From Caryophanales bacterium (lineage in GTDB: Bacteria; Bacillota; Bacilli; Alicyclobacillales; SLC66), in contig DAIELO010000019.1 in NCBI GenBank assembly GCA_027341705.1, forward strand, positions 1 through 11,124: 11,124 bases of DNA. The letters are read 5' to 3'. The notes beneath the pieces are model-generated. The model searched no databases, was not told where the DNA came from, and saw only the letters and a list, made by a program, of their open reading frames with translations. The position numbers and the translations under genes were made by a program. Numbering within the stretch: position 1 is the stretch's first letter; the number at the start of each line of letters is the position of its first letter. This document shows positions 7,480-11,124 of the stretch, piece by piece.

Positions 7480-7545
7480 TCGACGGGCGCTCGTGAGAAG
7501 GTTTTGCCGCGTGTGCGCTGTTTGCGAAATGAAGGAGGGATTCGC

Positions 7546-9024
7546 GTGGACCAAATTAATCTTTTCCAGGATATTGCGGAGCGGACTGGCGGCGATATCT
7601 ATCTGGGTGTCGTTGGCCCCGTAAGGACTGGAAAATCAACGTTTATTAAGAAATTCATGGAGTTAATTGTTCTGCCTGGGATTCATGATGAGGCAGAACG
7701 CGCACGAGCAATAGATGAACTACCACAAAGTGCTGCTGGTCGAACCATCATGACGACGGAACCGAAATTTGTCCCCAATGTAGCCTCGACGATTACGGTA
7801 ACTGAAGGATTAACCATCGCAGTACGGTTGGTAGACTGCGTGGGGTATACGGTGCAAGGTGCCAAAGGATATGAAGATGAAAATGGGCCGAGAATGGTCA
7901 CCACACCATGGTTTGATGATCCCATCCCCTTTCAGGATGCAGCAGAGATTGGAACCCGAAAGGTGATTTCTGATCATTCAACGATTGGCTTGGTACTTAC
8001 GACAGACGGATCAGTGGCAGAAATTCCACGAGCCAGTTACATCGAAGCAGAAGAACGAGTGGTGATGGAACTCAAGGAGCTTGGGAAACCTTTTGTGATG
8101 GTCGTTAATTCCGTTCATCCTTACGATCCACAGACGCAATCGTTGCGGGCGGAACTTGCTGAACTTTATGATATTCCAGTAGTGGCGCTGTCTTGTGCTA
8201 CGATGGGCAGAGAAGATATCTATATCGTGTTACGCGAGGCTTTGTTTGAGTTTCCGGTTCGCGAAGTCAATGTGAATTTGCCAGGTTGGGTAATGGTACT
8301 GGAATCAGATCATTGGATGCGTAAAAATTTTGAATCAGCGGTGCGCGACACGATTAAAGATATTAAACGACTGCGCGATGTAGATCGTGTGGTGGGACAT
8401 TTTAGTGAATTTGAATTTATATCGAATGCAGCGCTGGCGGGAGTCAACATGGGACAAGGCACAGCAGAAATCGAACTGGAAGCACCTGATACACTTTATG
8501 ACCAGATTTTAACGGAAGTCGTGGGTGTGGAAATTCGCGGGAAGGATCATTTGCTTAAGCTGATGATGGATTTTACGATTGCCAAGAGAGAGTATGATAA
8601 AGTGGCTGATGCACTGCGCATGGTGAAGTTAACTGGTTATGGAATTGCGCCACCCGTCCTTGAAGAAATGACTTTAAATGAACCTGAATTGATCCGCCAT
8701 GGTTCACGGTTTGGCGTACGGTTGAAAGCGACCGCTCCATCCATTCACATGATTCGGGTCGATGTAGAATCAGAATTTGCTCCTATCGTTGGCACCGAAC
8801 GTCAAAGTGAAGAATTAGTACGTTATTTAATGCAAGATTTCGAGGAAAACCCCACAAAAATATGGGATTCAGATATTTTTGGTAAGTCGCTCTCCGCGAT
8901 CGTTCGGGAAGGGATTTCTGGGAAACTTTCACAAATGCCAGAAAATGCACAGTATAAATTGAAGGAAACATTGCAACGCATCATTAATGAAGGCAGTGGG
9001 GGATTAATTGCTATCATCCTTTAA
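7546..9024 (+). CDS. spoIVA: Spore coat morphogenetic ATPase SpoIVA
   Basis: SpoIVA polymerises around the forespore with ATP hydrolysis to form the base layer of the spore coat and is needed for cortex formation. It is made in the mother cell and recruited by SpoVM. The 492-residue protein, the same length as I recall for B. subtilis, opens with FQDIAERTGGDIYLGVVGPV. It carries the Walker A lysine at residue 30 (GPVRTGKST), ELPQSAAGRTIMTTEPKFVPN, DCVGYT, the middle block KDIKRLRDVDRVVGHFSEFEF, and a conserved C-terminal segment ending NEGSGGLIAIIL. GTG 7546 is the start: AAGGAGGG (7532-7539) is six bases upstream, and the resulting Lys30 matches the family numbering. The open frame continues upstream to 7477, but that part lies in the promoter leader and lacks family similarity. 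Expression follows the sigma-E promoter at 7412-7441. No terminator is seen after it. Confidence 0.98.
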   Translation: MDQINLFQDIAERTGGDIYLGVVGPVRTGKSTFIKKFMELIVLPGIHDEAERARAIDELPQSAAGRTIMTTEPKFVPNVASTITVTEGLTIAVRLVDCVGYTVQGAKGYEDENGPRMVTTPWFDDPIPFQDAAEIGTRKVISDHSTIGLVLTTDGSVAEIPRASYIEAEERVVMELKELGKPFVMVVNSVHPYDPQTQSLRAELAELYDIPVVALSCATMGREDIYIVLREALFEFPVREVNVNLPGWVMVLESDHWMRKNFESAVRDTIKDIKRLRDVDRVVGHFSEFEFISNAALAGVNMGQGTAEIELEAPDTLYDQILTEVVGVEIRGKDHLLKLMMDFTIAKREYDKVADALRMVKLTGYGIAPPVLEEMTLNEPELIRHGSRFGVRLKATAPSIHMIRVDVESEFAPIVGTERQSEELVRYLMQDFEENPTKIWDSDIFGKSLSAIVREGISGKLSQMPENAQYKLKETLQRIINEGSGGLIAIIL

Positions 9025-9105
9025 TAGGATTTGCAAAGCAGGAATTCTCAACAGCAAAAGCGAAGTAACGATTCACTACTATTCATCATAGGGAGGCCAA
9101 GTTTA

Positions 9106-10680
9106 GTGGATCGTTATAATTTTGCTGCTACTGTTGAGCAATACGCCATGAACAATGGTGAGCAAATCGCTGTATACATGCACACGCCAAGCGGAGATAA
9201 CAGTATCTCTTATGCAGGGTTAACAAATGAAGCCGCAAAGGTGCACACGGCTTTGGTGAATCAGGACCTGCAAGCAGGAGATCGGGTGCTGGTGCTATTG
9301 ACAAGAGGAATTCTCTCCTATGCTATTTATTTAGGATTGAATCGCATGGGGGCAGTGACATTGCCGGCCTCAGAGATGCTAAGGGCAGGTGACATTAGCT
9401 ATCGAGTGCGGCATGCCCAAGTCAAGGCAGTGATAACTGCACCTCATCTTGTTGATGAAGTGAGTATGGCGTTGCAAGATTCTCCGCATGTTAAACGCTT
9501 TATTGTTGAAGGTGAGCACGAGGGATTTACCAATTTGCAATCGTTGATGTCCTCCATGGATGATGCATCATTGTTGCCACCTGCTGATACGGATGCAGAT
9601 GATAGAGCGTACATATCATATACATCAGGTACCACAGGAGGCCCTAAAGGCGTCGTACATGTGCACGGATGGGCTAGGGCGCACATTGCAAATGCTGCAA
9701 CGTATTGGTTTGATGTTCAACCAGGCGAATGGGCCTGGGCGACGGCTGGTCCTGGATGGGCAAAGTGGGTATGGAGTCCTTTTACCTCTATTCTTGGTAA
9801 AGGAGGCACTGCCTTTGTCTATACAGGTCGTTTTGAACCAGATGTCTTTTTGGATATTCTTGCGCAATACCCAATAGGTCTTTTCTGCTCCACACCGACG
9901 GAATATCGTCTGATGGCGAAGTCGCCGCAAATTGAACAATGGCAACCAAAAAGTTTGCGTAGCGCGGTAAGTGCAGGAGAACCGTTAAACCGCGAAGTGA
10001 TTGATATTTTTTATCGACGCAGTCAAGTGATGGTTCGTGATGGTTATGGTCAAACGGAGAATTCGTTGCTTGTGTCTACTCAAGTTGGGATGGAAGTCAA
10101 AAAAGGTTCAATGGGCAAACCTTCACCTCTTCATCAAGTTACTGTGATTGATGAGGACGGCAACCCTTTACCAGTAGGGCAGGTGGGTGACATTGCGGTT
10201 CATCGCTTGGCACCAACATTGTTTAAAGAGTATTTGTATGATGCAGAGAGAACGGCTAAGGCATATCGTCGCGATTACTATGTAACAGGGGATCTGGGAC
10301 GATTCGATGAGGATGGATACTTGTGGTTTGAAGGTCGCGCTGATGACATTATTATCAGTGCAGGTTATACAATCGGCCCTTTTGAGGTAGAAGATGCACT
10401 GGTGCGTCATGTTGCGGTTGCGGAATGCGCAGCAGTGGCAAGTCCGGACCCTGAAAGAGGACACATTGTAAAGGCTTTTGTCGTCTTAAAAGCAAATGTA
10501 CAAGGTACGGAGGAACTGATCGAAGAGCTTCAAAATCACGTCAAGACCACCACCGCGCCGTATAAATACCCAAGGGAAATTGAATTTGTGAGTCAACTCC
10601 CCAAAACGACGAGTGGTAAAATTCGAAGAGTGGAATTGCGCACATTAGAGCGCCAACGTAAGTCATTTCCCGTGGAATAA
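9106..10680 (+). CDS. Acyl-CoA synthetase, AMP-forming (medium/branched-chain, MACS or MbcS-like)
   Basis: This adenylate-forming enzyme activates a carboxylic acid with ATP and joins it to CoA. The 524-residue protein shows the P-loop YTSGTTGGPKG (172-182), PGWAKWVWSPF, STPTEYRLM, SAGEPLN, the GYGQTEN adenine-site motif, YVTGDLGRFDEDGYLWFEGRADDIIISAGY, IGPFEVEDAL, and the C-terminal KTTSGKIRR with the catalytic-type Lys505. The GWAKW region and the overall layout resemble medium-chain or methylbutyryl-CoA synthetases (MbcS/YtcI) more than acetyl-CoA synthetase, but the substrate cannot be read from sequence by eye. GTG 9106 is chosen because GGGAGG (9091-9096) is nine bases upstream. The open frame reaches TTG 9031, but that adds 25 residues without family features. 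It lies 81 bases after spoIVA with no visible terminator or own promoter between, so mother-cell co-expression is possible. Confidence 0.88.
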   Translation: MDRYNFAATVEQYAMNNGEQIAVYMHTPSGDNSISYAGLTNEAAKVHTALVNQDLQAGDRVLVLLTRGILSYAIYLGLNRMGAVTLPASEMLRAGDISYRVRHAQVKAVITAPHLVDEVSMALQDSPHVKRFIVEGEHEGFTNLQSLMSSMDDASLLPPADTDADDRAYISYTSGTTGGPKGVVHVHGWARAHIANAATYWFDVQPGEWAWATAGPGWAKWVWSPFTSILGKGGTAFVYTGRFEPDVFLDILAQYPIGLFCSTPTEYRLMAKSPQIEQWQPKSLRSAVSAGEPLNREVIDIFYRRSQVMVRDGYGQTENSLLVSTQVGMEVKKGSMGKPSPLHQVTVIDEDGNPLPVGQVGDIAVHRLAPTLFKEYLYDAERTAKAYRRDYYVTGDLGRFDEDGYLWFEGRADDIIISAGYTIGPFEVEDALVRHVAVAECAAVASPDPERGHIVKAFVVLKANVQGTEELIEELQNHVKTTTAPYKYPREIEFVSQLPKTTSGKIRRVELRTLERQRKSFPVE

Positions 10681-10687
10681 GCAATAA

Positions 10688-10712
10688 CGTCAGACCTCGC
10701 TGGGTTTCGACG
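10688..10712 (+). other. Stem-loop after the acyl-CoA synthetase gene
   Basis: CGTCAGACC (10688-10696) can pair with GGTTT-C-GACG (10703-10712) around a six-base loop, allowing one G-T pair and one bulged C. It starts seven bases after the stop codon. There is no T tract after it, so it is a poor intrinsic terminator and may be a 3'-end stabilising structure or chance. Confidence 0.3.
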
Positions 10713-10765
10713 CAAAATGAGAACAAACTTACGAATTTTGTAAAACCATTTGTAAAGTGATGGGC

Positions 10766-10794
10766 TTGAAATCCAGCGGGGGAATTGGTATACT
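10766..10794 (+). promoter_or_regulatory. Strong sigma-A promoter for tRNA-Pro
   Basis: TTGAAA (10766-10771) and TATACT (10789-10794) are separated by the optimal 17 bases and each match consensus at five of six positions. The predicted start near 10801 is about 14 bases before the mature tRNA, as expected for a short tRNA precursor. The 70 bases before it (10713-10765) are AT-rich and hold nothing else I can identify. Confidence 0.8.
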
Positions 10795-10814
10795 AAAATA
10801 CGCTTGCAAAGCAT

Positions 10815-10891
10815 CGGGATGTAGCGCAGCCTGGTAGCGCGCTACCTTGGGGAGGTAGAGGTCACGGGTTCGAATCCCGTCATTCCGACCA
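10815..10891 (+). tRNA. tRNA-Pro, anticodon GGG
   Basis: The 77-base sequence folds as a full cloverleaf. The acceptor stem CGGGATG pairs with CATTCCG (one G-T pair). The D arm contains the CCTGGTAGC segment, the anticodon stem is CTACC/GGTAG around TTGGGGA, and the T arm is ACGGG-TTCGAAT-CCCGT. Loop positions 34-36 read GGG, which decodes proline codons CCC and CCU. The 3' CCA is encoded in the gene. It is a single tRNA with its own promoter and terminator. Confidence 0.97.
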
Positions 10892-10895
10892 GTAT

Positions 10896-10926
10896 AATCA
10901 GCCTACTTTGCTGGGCTGATTTTTTG
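10896..10926 (+). terminator. Intrinsic terminator after tRNA-Pro
   Basis: AATCAGCC (10896-10903) and GGCTGATT (10914-10921) form a perfect eight-base stem with a ten-base loop, followed by a T run to 10925. It begins four bases after the CCA end of the tRNA and lies between it and mtrB, so it probably ends the tRNA transcript, though some read-through is possible. Confidence 0.85.
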
Positions 10927-10962
10927 TAGTTTAATATACTTATAAAGGAGGATGATTTACAA

Positions 10963-11124
10963 ATGAACACGGAGGATTATGTGGCCATCAAAGCGAAAGT
11001 AAGTGGCGTTCAGGTGATTGGGTTAACGCGTGGTCAAGAGACTAAATTTAATCACCTCGAAAAATTGGATAAAGGCGAAGTGATGCTGGCACAATTTACA
11101 GAGTATACATCAGCAATTAAAGTA
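10963..11124 (+). CDS. mtrB: Trp RNA-binding attenuation protein (TRAP), N-terminal part
   Basis: TRAP forms an 11-subunit ring that, when loaded with tryptophan, binds G/UAG repeats in trp leader RNAs and lowers expression of tryptophan genes. The window ends after 54 codons of a protein that is about 75 residues in B. subtilis. The sequence includes VIGLTRG, TKF, EKLDKGE and [12 protein letters not shown]. Aligned with the B. subtilis protein (offset three residues), Thr22 and Thr27 match the tryptophan-pocket threonines (25 and 30), and Lys34 and Lys53 match the RNA-contact lysines 37 and 56. The third RNA-contact residue, Arg58, would be just beyond the window. ATG 10963 follows AAGGAGG (10945-10951) by 11 bases, a slightly long spacing. 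I see no convincing promoter between the tRNA terminator and the gene. Confidence 0.95.
   Translation, partial: MNTEDYVAIKAKVSGVQVIGLTRGQETKFNHLEKLDKGEVMLAQFTEYTSAIKV

Noticed and set aside
7477..7545. Extension of SpoIVA upstream of GTG 7546
   Set aside because: It lies in the predicted mRNA leader and overlaps a hairpin. GTG 7546 has a strong binding site and gives the family length of 492 residues.
9031..9105. Extension of the acyl-CoA synthetase to TTG 9031
   Set aside because: No ribosome binding site precedes the TTG, and the added residues are low-complexity and unlike the family N terminus.
10932..10946. TATACT and TATAAA before mtrB as promoter -10 elements
   Set aside because: The matching -35 positions fall in the tRNA terminator hairpin and do not resemble TTGACA, and transcription would start in or after the ribosome binding site.
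1..11124. Mobile elements, CRISPR arrays, toxin-antitoxin or defence genes
   Set aside because: No transposase, repeat-spacer structure, long terminal repeats or defence-type proteins were seen; all major frames are housekeeping or sporulation genes.

Overview
The window looks like a core chromosomal region of an endospore-forming Bacillota, with moderate GC by eye. Every gene lies on the + strand. The spore-former assignment rests on a full-length spoIVA with a near-consensus sigma-E promoter, a Firmicutes-type four-domain RpsA, strong AAGGAGG-type ribosome binding sites, and an mtrB (TRAP) gene. TRAP, a LipM-type octanoyltransferase and an acyl-CoA synthetase are compatible with Bacillales or Alicyclobacillaceae. 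The exact genus cannot be fixed from the sequence alone.

Layout: the 3' end of plsC (1-162) is overlapped by a small membrane-protein gene, probably starting at a CTG (143-487). That gene in turn overlaps rpsA (453-1616). A candidate sigma-A promoter follows, then a tight series of genes: a PDZ/radical-SAM-like DUF512 protein (1672-3036), der (3052-4365), plsY (4381-4968), gpsA (4991-6046), gcvH (6070-6453) and lipM (6462-7304). A clear intrinsic terminator (7345-7388) ends this block. A sigma-E promoter and a hairpin-containing leader precede spoIVA (7546-9024). After an 81-base gap without a visible terminator comes a medium-chain/branched-chain type acyl-CoA synthetase (9106-10680). A strong sigma-A promoter then drives tRNA-Pro(GGG) (10815-10891), which has its own terminator. 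The window ends inside mtrB (10963 onward).

How the genes work together: gpsA makes glycerol-3-phosphate, plsY acylates it and plsC acylates it again, so the three phosphatidate-forming steps are all present, mixed with ribosome genes (rpsA, der). gcvH and lipM form a lipoylation pair: LipM octanoylates GcvH, the lipoyl carrier in Firmicutes. spoIVA opens a sporulation unit that may carry the acyl-CoA synthetase into the mother cell by read-through. From memory of B. subtilis, hbs and folE (mtrA) lie between spoIVA and mtrB. Here that interval holds the synthetase and tRNA-Pro instead.

I found no mobile element, CRISPR array, defence locus or other wholly novel system. The more interesting items are small: the probable CTG start, the DUF512 radical-SAM-like gene next to der, the sigma-E promoter with a hairpin at the predicted 5' end of the spoIVA mRNA, and the rearranged spoIVA-to-mtrB interval.
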